Shown: positions 26,207 through 35,229, counted from the stretch's first letter. The stretch: 64,000 nucleotides of DNA from Sphingomonas sp. HITSZ_GF (GCF_029543155.1 NZ_JARQXA010000001.1:1054001-1118000), one strand, 5' to 3'. The notes: generated from the letters alone by a model not told the origin. Made by a program: numbers and translations.

Positions 26207-27532
26207 TCACCCGTGCAAGCCGAAGACTCCGCGTGCCTCCAACGTCGCGGCCAGCGCGAACAACGTCGCCTCGCCCCCCGGTCTGGCGACCAGCTGCACC
26301 CCGAGCGGCAGCCCCTCCGCCCGCCGCAGCGGCGCCGCGATCACCGGCAGCCCAATGAAGCTCAGCGGCTGGGTGAAGATGCCTAGATGCGCCCGGGCCG
26401 GGACGCGCTGGCCGTCGACGGTGATCATCGGATCGTCGATCCGCGGCGCCACCTCGCCGGCGGCGGGCGCGATCAGCACGTCATAGCGTTCGAACAGCGC
26501 TTCGGCGGCGTGGCGGAAGCGCGCGCGAAAGTCCTGCGCGGCGAAATAGGCCGAGGCCGGCAGCATCGCGCCCGCGATCAGCCGGTCGCGCACCTGCGGA
26601 TCGAACGCCATCGCCCGCCGGCGCAGCTCCGGCAGGTGACGGGCGCCGCCCTCCGCCGCCGTCATCAGGAACGCAGCCGAGCGCGCAGCGGCGACATCGG
26701 GCAGCTCGACCGTGTCGATCCCGCCCAGCGCCGCGGCGATCCCGTCGATCCCCGCCGCCAGCTCGGCGCAGATGTTGCGCGCGAACCATCCGCCGAGCCG
26801 CGCGACGCGCGGTGCTTCCCGCGCCGGTCCGGCCTGCCCGCCCAGCGCCCGCCACGCCAGCTCCAGATCGGCCACGCTGGTCGCGAAGGGGCCGATATCG
26901 TCGAAGCTGTCGACGAACGGATAGACGCCCTGCATCGGCAACCCGCCATGCGTCGGTTTCATGCCCCAGATGCCGCACAGCGCCGCCGGTACGCGGATCG
27001 ATCCGTTGGTATCCGATCCCAGGCTCAGCGGCACCAGCCCCGCCGCCACCGCCGCGGCCGATCCGCCCGAGGAGCCGCCGGCAATACGCGCGCGATCGTG
27101 CGGGTTGCGCGTGGTGCCGAAGGCCGCGTTGATCGTCGCGAAGCCATAGGCGAATTCGTCCATGTTCAGCGTCGCGACCAGCACCGCTCCGGCCGCCTCG
27201 AAGCGCGCGATCGCCTCGGCATCGGCGGTTGCCGGCGGCGCGTCGCGCAGCATGCCTGCCCCCGCCGTGGTCGGCAGCCCCGCGACGTCGAACAGGTCCT
27301 TCACGCCGAACGGCACGCCGGCGAGCGGCCCGGGATCGCCCCCCGCCGCCACCAGCGCGTCGACGCGGTCGGCCTGGGCCAGCGCGCGCGCCTCCAGCAC
27401 CTGCGTCACCGCAAGCAATTCGCGACCGGCGCCCTTCGCCGCCGCGATCGCCTCCTCGGCGAACGACCGGGCGCTTCGCTTTCCGGACCGGACAAGATGC
27501 GCCGTCGCCGCGGCGCCGAGATGCGCGCTCAG
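26207..27532 (-). CDS. hpxY: AtzE-family amidohydrolase HpxY (oxalurate utilisation)
   Basis: 441 aa if begun at a CTG at 27532; 403 aa from the first conventional start (TTG at 27418). The catalytic triad of amidase-signature enzymes is visible as Lys78 (GVPFGVKDLFD), cis-Ser154 (AGGSSGGSAAA) and Ser178 (LGSDTNGSIRVPAALCG). The extra N-terminal residues (AHLVRSGKRSARSFAEEAIA) look like genuine amidase sequence, contain no ATG/GTG/TTG, and the CTG overlaps the hpxX stop (CTGA) 8 nt after AGGGGAG. With HpxX it forms the AtzE/AtzG-type pair thought to act on oxalurate. Confidence 0.88.
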   Translation of the reverse strand: MSAHLGAAATAHLVRSGKRSARSFAEEAIAAAKGAGRELLAVTQVLEARALAQADRVDALVAAGGDPGPLAGVPFGVKDLFDVAGLPTTAGAGMLRDAPPATADAEAIARFEAAGAVLVATLNMDEFAYGFATINAAFGTTRNPHDRARIAGGSSGGSAAAVAAGLVPLSLGSDTNGSIRVPAALCGIWGMKPTHGGLPMQGVYPFVDSFDDIGPFATSVADLELAWRALGGQAGPAREAPRVARLGGWFARNICAELAAGIDGIAAALGGIDTVELPDVAAARSAAFLMTAAEGGARHLPELRRRAMAFDPQVRDRLIAGAMLPASAYFAAQDFRARFRHAAEALFERYDVLIAPAAGEVAPRIDDPMITVDGQRVPARAHLGIFTQPLSFIGLPVIAAPLRRAEGLPLGVQLVARPGGEATLFALAATLEARGVFGLHG

Positions 27533-27705
27533 CCTTCCCGCTCCCCTTCCGCGGCGCGCAACACGCCGAGATGCATCTCGAACGCCTCCAGGCTCTGGAT
27601 CACGCCGGGCAGGCAGGCCACAGGGATATCGAGATCGACCAGGCGCGCCATGCGCTGCACGGCGGCCTCGAGATCCGGCGGCGAGGGTTCAGGCATCGGG
27701 TTCAT
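27529..27705 (-). CDS. hpxX: HpxX, DUF4089/AtzG-like small partner of the HpxY amidase
   Basis: 58 aa. The translation (MNPMPEPSPPDLEAAVQRM, then ARLVDLDIPVACLPGVIQSL and EAFEMHLGV) fits the short AtzG-like helical subunit found directly before AtzE amidases: an acidic start, a helix, the P-x-V-x-x-x-L-x-x-F core. The position and overlap with hpxY agree with hpxX-hpxY of Klebsiella. The ATG at 27705 could be replaced by one three codons later. It is easy to miss because of its size. Confidence 0.8.
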   Translation of the reverse strand: MNPMPEPSPPDLEAAVQRMARLVDLDIPVACLPGVIQSLEAFEMHLGVLRAAEGEREG

Positions 27706-27749
27706 CCAAAACGTCCCGCAGCGCGCGCGTTGCGCAGGTCATCGTCACA

Positions 27750-28763
27750 TCACTGCGCCGCTTTTTCCTCGGCGTCGAGCCCGGCACCGATCCCGCCGCC
27801 GCGGAACCCATAGGTCGCGTCGAGCCGCTGGCGAAGATACTCGCCGGCCAGGATCGGCGTATAAAGCGGCGGCCGCTCGGCGCTGCGGCAGGTCGGCAGG
27901 CAGTCGATCAGGGCATCGGCGTTGGGATCGAAGAAGAAGGCAACCGAATGGCGCTGGCGCGGGCTGTGGTTGCTCACCCGGTGCGGCGTCGATTTGTAGA
28001 TGTCGTTGCTCCAGCGCATCAGGCAGTCGCCGATGTTGCAGACGAAGGTCCCGGCGATCGGCGTGGCGGCCAGCCAGCGCCCGTCGCGCGTCTGCACCTC
28101 GAGCCCGCCGGTGCCGTCCTGCGACAGGATGGTCAGGTTGCCATAGTCGGTATGCGCGCCTGCGCCCGGACGTTCGTCGGCGGGCGAAGCGGGCGGATAG
28201 CGCAGCAGCCGCAGCGTCGCGAGCGGGCGATCGATCGAGCCGGCGAAATAGTCGGCCGGCAGATCGAGATCGAGCGCGAAGGCGGCATGCAGCTGCTCGC
28301 CGAGGCGGCGCATCGCGGCGTAATATTCGAGCATGACCCCGCGGAAGTCCGGCAGCGCCTCGGGCCATTGGTTGCGCCCCTGCGACGGCAGGTCGGGATC
28401 GATCGGCTCGCCCGGCTCCGGGTCGCGGCCCAGATTATAGGCTTCCTTGAAATCGGCGGGCGCGCTCGGATCGAGGCTCTCGGCATCGATCCCGGCATAG
28501 CCCCGGTTGTTCATCGAGTGAGCGATGCTCAGCGCCGATTTGGCGGGCTGGGGCTGGTCGAAGAAATGGCGCGACTGCGCATAGACGCGCTCGAGCAGCG
28601 CGGCCGGAACGCCGTGCCCGGCAATATAGAAGAACCCGACCGACCGGCAGGCCTGGCCGATCGCCGCGGCGACGGACGCGATCCCCGCTTCGGAACCGCC
28701 CAGCAGCGGCGCAACGTCGATCACCGGAATATCGGTAGCCACCGCGGACTCCGCCTCGGCCAT
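27750..28763 (-). CDS. Isopenicillin N synthase-like Fe(II)/2-oxoglutarate-dependent dioxygenase (first copy)
   Basis: 337 aa. N-terminal DIOX_N segment (IPVIDVAPLLGG, GFFYIAGHGVPAALLERVY) and C-terminal double-stranded beta-helix with iron ligands His204, Asp206 (GAHTDYGNLTIL) and His261 (STPHRVSNHS), and Arg271 for the 2-oxoglutarate carboxylate. AAGGAG precedes the ATG. It lies 44 nt before hpxX and just after a TonB receptor, in the purine cluster. Thymine 7-hydroxylase of fungi is in this superfamily, so a nucleobase-related substrate is conceivable, but the substrate is unknown. Confidence 0.88.
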   Translation of the reverse strand: MAEAESAVATDIPVIDVAPLLGGSEAGIASVAAAIGQACRSVGFFYIAGHGVPAALLERVYAQSRHFFDQPQPAKSALSIAHSMNNRGYAGIDAESLDPSAPADFKEAYNLGRDPEPGEPIDPDLPSQGRNQWPEALPDFRGVMLEYYAAMRRLGEQLHAAFALDLDLPADYFAGSIDRPLATLRLLRYPPASPADERPGAGAHTDYGNLTILSQDGTGGLEVQTRDGRWLAATPIAGTFVCNIGDCLMRWSNDIYKSTPHRVSNHSPRQRHSVAFFFDPNADALIDCLPTCRSAERPPLYTPILAGEYLRQRLDATYGFRGGGIGAGLDAEEKAAQ

Positions 28764-28782
28764 GCACTATCTCCTTTGGGGT

Positions 28783-28805
28783 CCGGGGCGGCACCGCCGC
28801 CCCGG
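28783..28805. terminator. Perfect 10-bp GC hairpin between receptor gene and dioxygenase gene
   Basis: CCGGGGCGGC-ACC-GCCGCCCCGG forms a perfect stem with a 3-nt loop in the 51-nt gap between the receptor stop and the dioxygenase ATG. No T-tract follows, so it is a weak terminator or an RNA processing/stability element that lowers downstream expression. Confidence 0.5.
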
Positions 28806-28814
28806 TTCGATCGG

Positions 28815-31208
28815 TCAGAAGCGGGCGGTGAACTTGACGATGGCGGTGCGGCCCTCGCCGGGCATCGCCGAGCCTTCGGTCTCGGTCGAGCGCTGCGGAA
28901 TGTAGTAGCGCTCGTCGAGGATGTTGTTGACGTTCAGCGAGACGCGGTAGCGGCCCAGATCGTAGTGGAGCGATCCGCGCAGCAGGAAATAGTCGGGATA
29001 GACGACGGCGCCCGGAAGCTGGCCGCTGGTCTTGTCGATATAGTTGCCGCCGATCGTCGCGCCGAAGCCGCTGCCGGTCTCGTAATTGGCGAACAGGCCG
29101 GCCACCCAGCGCGGCTGGGTCTTGTCGACATAGCCGCTCGCATAGCCGGGGAAGCTGCAGGTCGATGCCTCGTAGATGTTGCCCCAGCCATTATTGTCGT
29201 CGAGCCCGAACTGCGACGGCAGGATCACCAGGAACGAGCAGCCCGCCACCTTGGTCTTCTGCCGGGTCAGCACGCCCGACAGGCCGAAATGGCGATCGAC
29301 CGCCCAGCGCAGCTCCGCCTCGACGCCATTGGTGGTGGCGCCGGTGAAGTTGCCGGTCAGCAGCTCGGACTGTCGGCGCTGCTGCTCATAGATCGATACC
29401 GCGCCGAACAGCTTGCCCCCGAACAGGCTGGCCTTCACGCCGCCCTCGGTAAGCTTGGTCGGCGACAGGAAGGTGTTCGCCGCGACATTGCCCGGCGCCA
29501 CCGCGCCGCCCTGCGACGTCTCGAGCGCATAGGATTTGCCCTTGGTGAAATAGGGCACGATGCCCCAGGGCAGCTTGATGCTGGCGCTGATCGACCAGCT
29601 CGTCGCGTCCTTGTTCTTGCGATAGAGCGTGTTGAGCGCCGCCGAGAAGTCGAGCAGGCCGGTATTCTTCGACTGGACCTTGTAGTCGTCCCAGCGCACG
29701 CCGCCGGTGACCAGCAGCAGGTCGCCGAACGAGGCCTGGGTGTTGAAGAACACGCCCGCCTGGCTGACGCGGCTGTGATAGATCTGGTCCCAGGGCGCCC
29801 CGCTCACATAGATCGGGTTGAACACGTCGTCGGGCGTCGAGCCGACCGAGAGGTCCTGGCGATCGAGCACCATATAGCCGCGCGCGAACACATAGCCTTC
29901 GTCGGCGCGATAGGTGCGATAGGCGGCGCCGCCGACATAGTCCGCGTTGAACCAGCCGCCCGGGAAGATCTTGCCGGTCAGCGAGACGCGCGCTTCCTCC
30001 GCGCGGTCGCGCAGATGCTTGGCGAAGCCATAGCCATTGTAGGAATCGGCGTTCAGGTCATCGAGGAAGAACTGGAAGCGCAGCTCGCCGGGGCCGACCG
30101 GATGCACGAGGTCCACATAGCCGGTGGTCGTCTCGGCTTTCCCGAAATCATAGGGCGAGGTCAGGATCGTGCGGCGGTCGAGCTGCACCTGGTGGATCGT
30201 CGCGGGATTGAGCCGCGAATAGTCGCTTACTGCGCCGTAGAATTTGGTCACGCCGCCCGCCGCGACGATGTTCGCCGGGGTGATGTAGGACGCCCCCGGC
30301 GACACCAGCTGCGCCACCGGGCTGCCCGCGGTGTAGGTCCCGTTGTCGACCAGCGCCTGGGTCAGGCGGTTGACGCCCGTGGTGCCCTGCATGCCCTCCG
30401 ACTTGTAGTACTGGACGCCGGCGTTGAGCGACCAGCCGGCCGGCAGGTCCATCGCGAAGCCGATCTGCGCGAGGTCGTGCTTGGGCTCGATCCCATGGAA
30501 ATATTGCGAGCCCTGGAGGTGCTCGTAATAGCCGTCGATCCCGGCATCGAGACCGCCGATCTTGAAGCCGGTGCCATATTCGGCCTCGGCGCGGAACATC
30601 TTGTAGGTGCCCGCCGACAGGTCGACCTGGCCGAAGGCGGCCTGGCCGTCCTTGAAGCGCTGGGCACGCCCGCCGCGCGGCTCGAAATTGACATAGCCGC
30701 CGGCGCGGCCGGTGCCATAGGCCGGCGAGGCGATGCCGCGGACGATCTCCAGGTTCAGCGCGCCTTCGATCGGGGTGATGTAGGTGCCCTGGTTCTCGAC
30801 CCGCTTGAAGCCGTGGAAGAAATTGTCGGCATATTCGCCGCGGATGTTCACCGAACCGTCGACGCCGTAGAAGCTGGCGGTGAACACGCCCGGCGTCACC
30901 GCGGTTAGGTCGCGGATGGTGGTCAGGCTGTACTGGTCGATCATCTGCAGCGAGACGGTCGATACCGAGCGCGGCACCTCGACCGGGTCAGAGCCCAGGC
31001 CGAACGCGTCGGTGCTGGTCGGCAGGATCGCCGACTTGTTGCGCTTGCCCACCACCAGGATGCCGCTTTCCTGCGCATCGGTAGTGACCTTGGTGTCGCC
31101 ATCCGATCGCGCGTCGACCTGCGCCCAGGCAGGCGCGGCAGCCGCAGACAAAGCGGTAGCGATCGCGGCGCCGGCGGCGCCGCGGAGCAATTTCCCCGTA
31201 CAGATCAT
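28815..31208 (-). CDS. TonB-dependent receptor (FhuA/FcuA-like siderophore-receptor type)
   Basis: 797 aa. Signal peptide (MICTGKLLRGAAGAAIATAL, cleavage after AWA). The plug holds MIDQYSLTTIRDLTAVTPGV, SVNIRGEYADNFFHGFKRVE and EIVRGIASPAYGTGRAGGYV; the barrel ends in TAIVKFTARF. No STN domain. The ATG at 31208 with AGGGGAC before it is preferred to the frame start at 31241. It resembles siderophore receptors but sits between two IPNS-like dioxygenase genes and beside an ABC importer in a purine cluster, which suggests an organic nitrogen compound as ligand. That inference is untested. Confidence 0.9.
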   Translation of the reverse strand: MICTGKLLRGAAGAAIATALSAAAAPAWAQVDARSDGDTKVTTDAQESGILVVGKRNKSAILPTSTDAFGLGSDPVEVPRSVSTVSLQMIDQYSLTTIRDLTAVTPGVFTASFYGVDGSVNIRGEYADNFFHGFKRVENQGTYITPIEGALNLEIVRGIASPAYGTGRAGGYVNFEPRGGRAQRFKDGQAAFGQVDLSAGTYKMFRAEAEYGTGFKIGGLDAGIDGYYEHLQGSQYFHGIEPKHDLAQIGFAMDLPAGWSLNAGVQYYKSEGMQGTTGVNRLTQALVDNGTYTAGSPVAQLVSPGASYITPANIVAAGGVTKFYGAVSDYSRLNPATIHQVQLDRRTILTSPYDFGKAETTTGYVDLVHPVGPGELRFQFFLDDLNADSYNGYGFAKHLRDRAEEARVSLTGKIFPGGWFNADYVGGAAYRTYRADEGYVFARGYMVLDRQDLSVGSTPDDVFNPIYVSGAPWDQIYHSRVSQAGVFFNTQASFGDLLLVTGGVRWDDYKVQSKNTGLLDFSAALNTLYRKNKDATSWSISASIKLPWGIVPYFTKGKSYALETSQGGAVAPGNVAANTFLSPTKLTEGGVKASLFGGKLFGAVSIYEQQRRQSELLTGNFTGATTNGVEAELRWAVDRHFGLSGVLTRQKTKVAGCSFLVILPSQFGLDDNNGWGNIYEASTCSFPGYASGYVDKTQPRWVAGLFANYETGSGFGATIGGNYIDKTSGQLPGAVVYPDYFLLRGSLHYDLGRYRVSLNVNNILDERYYIPQRSTETEGSAMPGEGRTAIVKFTARF

Positions 31209-31300
31209 CTTTAGTCCCCTAGCGTGTATGCTGTTGCCCAAGCCTGCGCTCAGACCCCTCCCGCTGCAGTCTCTCTGTATTCACGCAAAGAATTCGGTCG

Positions 31301-32341
31301 TTACTTGAACATGCTGTCGTAGAACTTGACGAAAAAGCCGCGCATATAGTCGTCGTTGGCAAAGGGTGCGTAGCGCGGCGGATTGGCTTCATCGACGAAT
31401 GCCTCGATCGGCGCGACGGTTACTTCGCGATCGGGATTCATGAACATGGTGGCGGAGAAGCGGTCGACCGGCTTGCGGCTGACCACGCGGTGCAGCGTCG
31501 ACACGAACTGGCCGTTGGTCCAGCCCATCATCGTGTCGCCGATGTTGATCACATAGGCGCCCGGCACCACCGGCGCCGAGATCCAGCGGCCGTCGCGCGT
31601 CTGCACCTCCAGCCCGCCGACATCGTCGGTCAGCAGCACCGTGAACGACGAGGCGTCGCAATGCGCGCCCACCCCGACATTGCCCGAGGGAGCCTCCTCG
31701 ATCGGCTTGGGATAGAAGTTGAGCCCGAAGGTCGCGAGCGGGCTGCGGTGGAGCGCGACGAAATACTCCTCGTCGAGGCCGAGCGCGATCGCGAAGGCGC
31801 GCATCAGCTCCTGCGAGAGCGACAGCAGCGCGCGCTGGTTGACCATCATCGTCTGGACGAAGCGCGGCGCGCCTGCCGGCCAGCGATTGTCCTGGTAGAT
31901 CGGATCGGGATCGCCGTAGCGCGGATCGTCGGCATAGCGCACGCGCATCATGTTGAACTGCTCGAGCGTGCCGCCCGACACCGTCTTCTTGGCGCGCCCT
32001 TCCTCGGTCAGCGATCCGCCCGGCTTGGTGCCCTCCGCGGCGCCACGCGCCGGCAGATAGCCGCACCATTGCCCGTCGAGGATCGGCGCGACCTGCATCT
32101 TCTCCTCGAACGAGCGCGCGAAGAAGGCGCGCGATTCGTTGAGCACCGACTGGCGAAGCGCTTCCGGCACGCCGTGATTGACCAGGTAGAAGAACCCGAT
32201 CTGGCGGCACGCCCGGTCGATCTCCGCCGCCACCGCCGCGCGCTCCACCGCCCCGCCCGTCAGGAACGGGCCGAAATCGATGACGGGGATGGTGTCGAGC
32301 GCGAGCTGCTCGGCTTCGTCGTACTGCAATTCCGCGATCAT
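31301..32341 (-). CDS. Isopenicillin N synthase-like Fe(II)/2-oxoglutarate-dependent dioxygenase (second copy)
   Basis: 346 aa. Same superfamily as the copy at 27750-28763 but clearly diverged. Iron ligands His227, Asp229 (GAHCDASSFTVL) and His284 (STLHRVVSRK), 2-oxoglutarate Arg294 (DRFSATMF). DIOX_N segment IPVIDFGPFLTGG and IGFFYLVNHGVPEALRQSV. Its ATG overlaps the stop of the ABC permease gene (ATGA), so it is translated together with the importer. This is strong contextual evidence that its substrate or a precursor is imported by that transporter. Confidence 0.9.
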   Translation of the reverse strand: MIAELQYDEAEQLALDTIPVIDFGPFLTGGAVERAAVAAEIDRACRQIGFFYLVNHGVPEALRQSVLNESRAFFARSFEEKMQVAPILDGQWCGYLPARGAAEGTKPGGSLTEEGRAKKTVSGGTLEQFNMMRVRYADDPRYGDPDPIYQDNRWPAGAPRFVQTMMVNQRALLSLSQELMRAFAIALGLDEEYFVALHRSPLATFGLNFYPKPIEEAPSGNVGVGAHCDASSFTVLLTDDVGGLEVQTRDGRWISAPVVPGAYVINIGDTMMGWTNGQFVSTLHRVVSRKPVDRFSATMFMNPDREVTVAPIEAFVDEANPPRYAPFANDDYMRGFFVKFYDSMFK

Positions 32342-33327
32342 GCCGGTTTCCTTTCGAAGCGGCGCAGCCAGTCGGCAAGGGCGCCGTCCGGGCGCAGATA
32401 GGGTTCAACCGCCGCCGCGCAGACGATCAGCATGCCCACGCAGACCTGGACCCAATTGCCCTGCACGCCCATAAGGACGAGGCCGATCTGGAGCATCGAG
32501 ACGATCACTGCGCCGACCAGCGTTCCCGTCGCGGTGCCGACGCCGCCGCTGAGCGCGGCGCCGCCGATGATCACCGCGGCGATGATCGAAAGCTCGCCGC
32601 CCGCGCCGGTGTTCGGCGCGCCCAGGCGCAGCCAGCCGGTGGTCAGCGCGCCCGCCAGCCCGCAGGCGAGGCCGAGCAGGACGAACACCCAGATCTTCAC
32701 GCGATCCGGCCGCAGGCCCATCTGCACCGCCGCCCGCAAATTGCCGCCGGTGGCGTAGAGCCGCGCGCCGGCCAACGTGTAGCGCAGGACGAAGCCGGTG
32801 ACCGCGAACACCGCCGCGGCCCAGAAGATCTGCGCCGGGATCGGGCCGAGCATCCCGCCGGCCGCCTCGAAGAAGCTGCTGACGATGGTCGTCGGAAGGT
32901 CGATCGACAGCCCCATCGTCACCACCAGAGCCAGGCCGCGCAACAGGCTGAGCATGCCGATGGTGAGGATGAACGAGGGCACCTTGAGCCGGACGACCGC
33001 CAGCCCGTTGACCAGCCCGATGCCGCCACCGAGCGCGACGGCGAGCAGCGCCGCCGCCCAGGGGTTCCAGCCCCAGTCGGCGATCGCCAGCGCCGTGACC
33101 ACGCTGGTCAGCCCGTAGTTGGAACCGATCGACAGGTCGACTTCGCCTGCGATCACCAATGCCGTCAGCGGCAGCGCGATGATCAGCGTGAAGGCAGTGA
33201 CGCGCAATATCTCGAACTGCGTCTGCGCATCGAGGAAGTGCGGTGCGTTCGCCGCGAAGCCGATATAGAGCGCGATCGCGACGAGCAGGATCGCGGTCTG
33301 GCGGTTGAGCAGCGCGTGCAGGCTCAT
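32338..33327 (-). CDS. ABC transporter permease, RbsC/FrcC type
   Basis: 329 aa with about 9-10 hydrophobic helices. IALPLTALVIAGEVDLSIGS and GNLRAAVQMGLRPDRVKIWV with AAVIIGGAALSGGVGTATGT are standard features of the BPD_transp_2 family that imports pentoses, nucleosides and related small molecules. It overlaps the ATPase gene upstream and the dioxygenase gene downstream by 4 nt each. Confidence 0.92.
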   Translation of the reverse strand: MSLHALLNRQTAILLVAIALYIGFAANAPHFLDAQTQFEILRVTAFTLIIALPLTALVIAGEVDLSIGSNYGLTSVVTALAIADWGWNPWAAALLAVALGGGIGLVNGLAVVRLKVPSFILTIGMLSLLRGLALVVTMGLSIDLPTTIVSSFFEAAGGMLGPIPAQIFWAAAVFAVTGFVLRYTLAGARLYATGGNLRAAVQMGLRPDRVKIWVFVLLGLACGLAGALTTGWLRLGAPNTGAGGELSIIAAVIIGGAALSGGVGTATGTLVGAVIVSMLQIGLVLMGVQGNWVQVCVGMLIVCAAAVEPYLRPDGALADWLRRFERKPA

Positions 33328-34118
33328 GCGCCGTGCTCCGCGCCGACGATGTGGCGCACCAGCTCGGCGCGCGAGACGCCGGCGAGATCGAGGTCGGCGA
33401 CCTTGCGGCCCAGCCGCAGCACCACCGCGCGATCCGCCACGTCGAACACATTCTCCATATTGTGGCTGACCAGCAGCACCGCGGCGCCCGCCGCGCGCAG
33501 CTGGCGGATCAGGTCCAGCACCTTGCCCGTCTCGCGCACGCCGAGCGCGGCGGTGGGCTCGTCGAGGATCACCACACGGGCGCCGTCGAGCATCGTGCGC
33601 GCCACCGCGATCGCCTGGCGCTGGCCGCCGGAAAGATAGCGCACCGCAGTGCCGACCGGGGGCAGCTTGACCTGGAGCCGCTCGAACACCGCCGCCGCCT
33701 CGCGGTGCATGCGTCCGCGATCGAGCAGGAAGCCGAAGCGCACGGGCTCGCGGCCCAGGAACAGGTTCTCGGCGATCGAGCGATCCTCGACCAGCGCCAG
33801 CGTCTGGAACACCGTCGCGATGCCCACCGCGCGCGCCTGGTCGGGCGAGCCGATCCGCACCGGCGTGCCGTCGATGCGGATCTCGCCCTCGCTCGGCCGG
33901 TTCACGCCCGAAAGCAGCGAGATCAGCGTCGACTTGCCGGCGCCATTGTCGCCGAGCAGCGCCGTGACCTGTCCCGCGCGCAGCTCCAGCTCCACCCCGT
34001 CCAGCGCGGTGACATGGCCGTAGCGGCAGGTAAGTCCCTGCGCCGAAAGGATCGCCGCGCCGTTCATCGGCGCCTCGGCATCCACCGCGCGGAGCGTTTG
34101 CGGCTCAAGATAGCCCAT
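33324..34118 (-). CDS. ABC transporter ATP-binding protein, single-domain FrcA type
   Basis: 264 aa. Walker A LLGDNGAGKSTL, signature YLSGGQRQAIAVAR, Walker B VVILDEPTAALG and the H-loop LLVSHNM are complete. Only one ATPase domain is present, as in FrcA, whereas RbsA-type proteins carry two. The start is taken at the ATG at 34118, which overlaps the end of the binding-protein gene; an ATG at 34067 (MNGAAILSAQGL) is an alternative. The frame extends to 34172 without homology. Confidence 0.9.
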   Translation of the reverse strand: MGYLEPQTLRAVDAEAPMNGAAILSAQGLTCRYGHVTALDGVELELRAGQVTALLGDNGAGKSTLISLLSGVNRPSEGEIRIDGTPVRIGSPDQARAVGIATVFQTLALVEDRSIAENLFLGREPVRFGFLLDRGRMHREAAAVFERLQVKLPPVGTAVRYLSGGQRQAIAVARTMLDGARVVILDEPTAALGVRETGKVLDLIRQLRAAGAAVLLVSHNMENVFDVADRAVVLRLGRKVADLDLAGVSRAELVRHIVGAEHGA

Positions 34119-35139
34119 AGGCCGCCGCCGCTTCCTTGCGCTTGGCATAGCTGGCGATCGCCGCATCGACATTCGCCGCGTCGATCCAGCTGCTGGCCGG
34201 CGTCAGGCTCGTCGACGGCATGCCCCGCTCGAGCATTCCCCAGGCGAGCAGCACTGCCATGAAGCCCTGGTTGTAGAGATTCTCGTCGAGCGCGAAGGCC
34301 ATGCGGCCGCGCTTGACGAAGTCGAGCACCTTGAGGCTCGACACGGTGCCCGCGACCAGCGCCTTGGCCGCCGTGCCGCCCAGTTCGTCGAGCGCCTTGA
34401 GCAGCGGCACCGCCGACATCTCGCCCGCCGCCGCCGCATGCGCGACGACATTGCCCGCCTCGCCGATCTTCGCCTTGTACAACGCGACCGAGGCGGCCGC
34501 GTCCCCCGCAGAGCCGTCGGCGAAGCTGAGCAGGCTGAGCCCCGGCACCGCCCGCAGCCCCTCGCCCACCCCGGCGATGCGCTCCTCGACGTTCAGCGAT
34601 CCCGGAAAGGGATTGCCGACCAGCACCGCGCCCTGCGCCACCCCCTTGGCTGCCAGCGCCTTGGCGATGCGCTCGCCGAGCATGCGCCCGCTCTCGCGCG
34701 GCGACTGGCCGACAAAGGGCAGGCCGAGCTTGGCGGCGGTATCCGGATTGTTGAGCGAGTTGACGATCGCGAAGCTGGTGCCCTGCGGCTTGGCCTTCGC
34801 CGCCTCGTCGATCACCGCCTGGTACCAGTCGACCGTCACAACCACGTCGTTGCGCGCGGTGACCGCCTGGCGGATCGCATTGATGTGCGCGTCGGGCGTC
34901 GGCTGCGCATTGAGCACGCGGCTGAAGCGCCAGCCGAGCATCTCCGCCGCATCGGCGCAGCCGAGCGAGAGCTCGAGCACGAAGTCCGAACCGGGCGTCC
35001 CGATCGCGAATGCCACCGAGCGCTGCTTGCCCAGCTTGCTGTTGCCGCCCTGCGCGCTGCCGCTCCGGGCGCAGCCGGCAAGCGCGACGAGCCCCAGCCC
35101 CGCACCCAGCATCTCGCGCCTGCCCAACCCGTCGATCAT
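34105..35139 (-). CDS. ABC transporter substrate-binding lipoprotein (periplasmic-binding protein family 4)
   Basis: 344 aa. The N-terminus MIDGLGRREMLGAGLGL leads to a lipobox ending in Cys (VALAGC), with a preceding Arg-Arg that suggests Tat export followed by lipidation. The mature part has the two-lobe pattern of sugar/nucleoside binding proteins (SRVLNAQPTPDAHINAIRQA, VVVTVDWYQAVIDEAAKA, RGRMAFALDENLYNQGFMAV). Other start codons exist at 35160 and 35190, but 35139 gives the best signal peptide. It is the first gene of the importer-dioxygenase unit. Confidence 0.85.
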   Translation of the reverse strand: MIDGLGRREMLGAGLGLVALAGCARSGSAQGGNSKLGKQRSVAFAIGTPGSDFVLELSLGCADAAEMLGWRFSRVLNAQPTPDAHINAIRQAVTARNDVVVTVDWYQAVIDEAAKAKPQGTSFAIVNSLNNPDTAAKLGLPFVGQSPRESGRMLGERIAKALAAKGVAQGAVLVGNPFPGSLNVEERIAGVGEGLRAVPGLSLLSFADGSAGDAAASVALYKAKIGEAGNVVAHAAAAGEMSAVPLLKALDELGGTAAKALVAGTVSSLKVLDFVKRGRMAFALDENLYNQGFMAVLLAWGMLERGMPSTSLTPASSWIDAANVDAAIASYAKRKEAAAAYGLS

Positions 35140-35229
35140 CTTTTCTGCGCCTTGACCCATGTCAAATTTGTTGCAGGCGCGAACGACCACTTCCAGCGCT
35201 TTTTTTCGAGGTCGGTGATCTAAAAAAGG

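Noticed and set aside
27162..30908. 1248-codon plus-strand open frame antisense to hpxY, dioxygenase and receptor genes
   Set aside because: Arises from high-GC codon bias opposite real genes; the translation is Arg/Ala-rich without any family motif.
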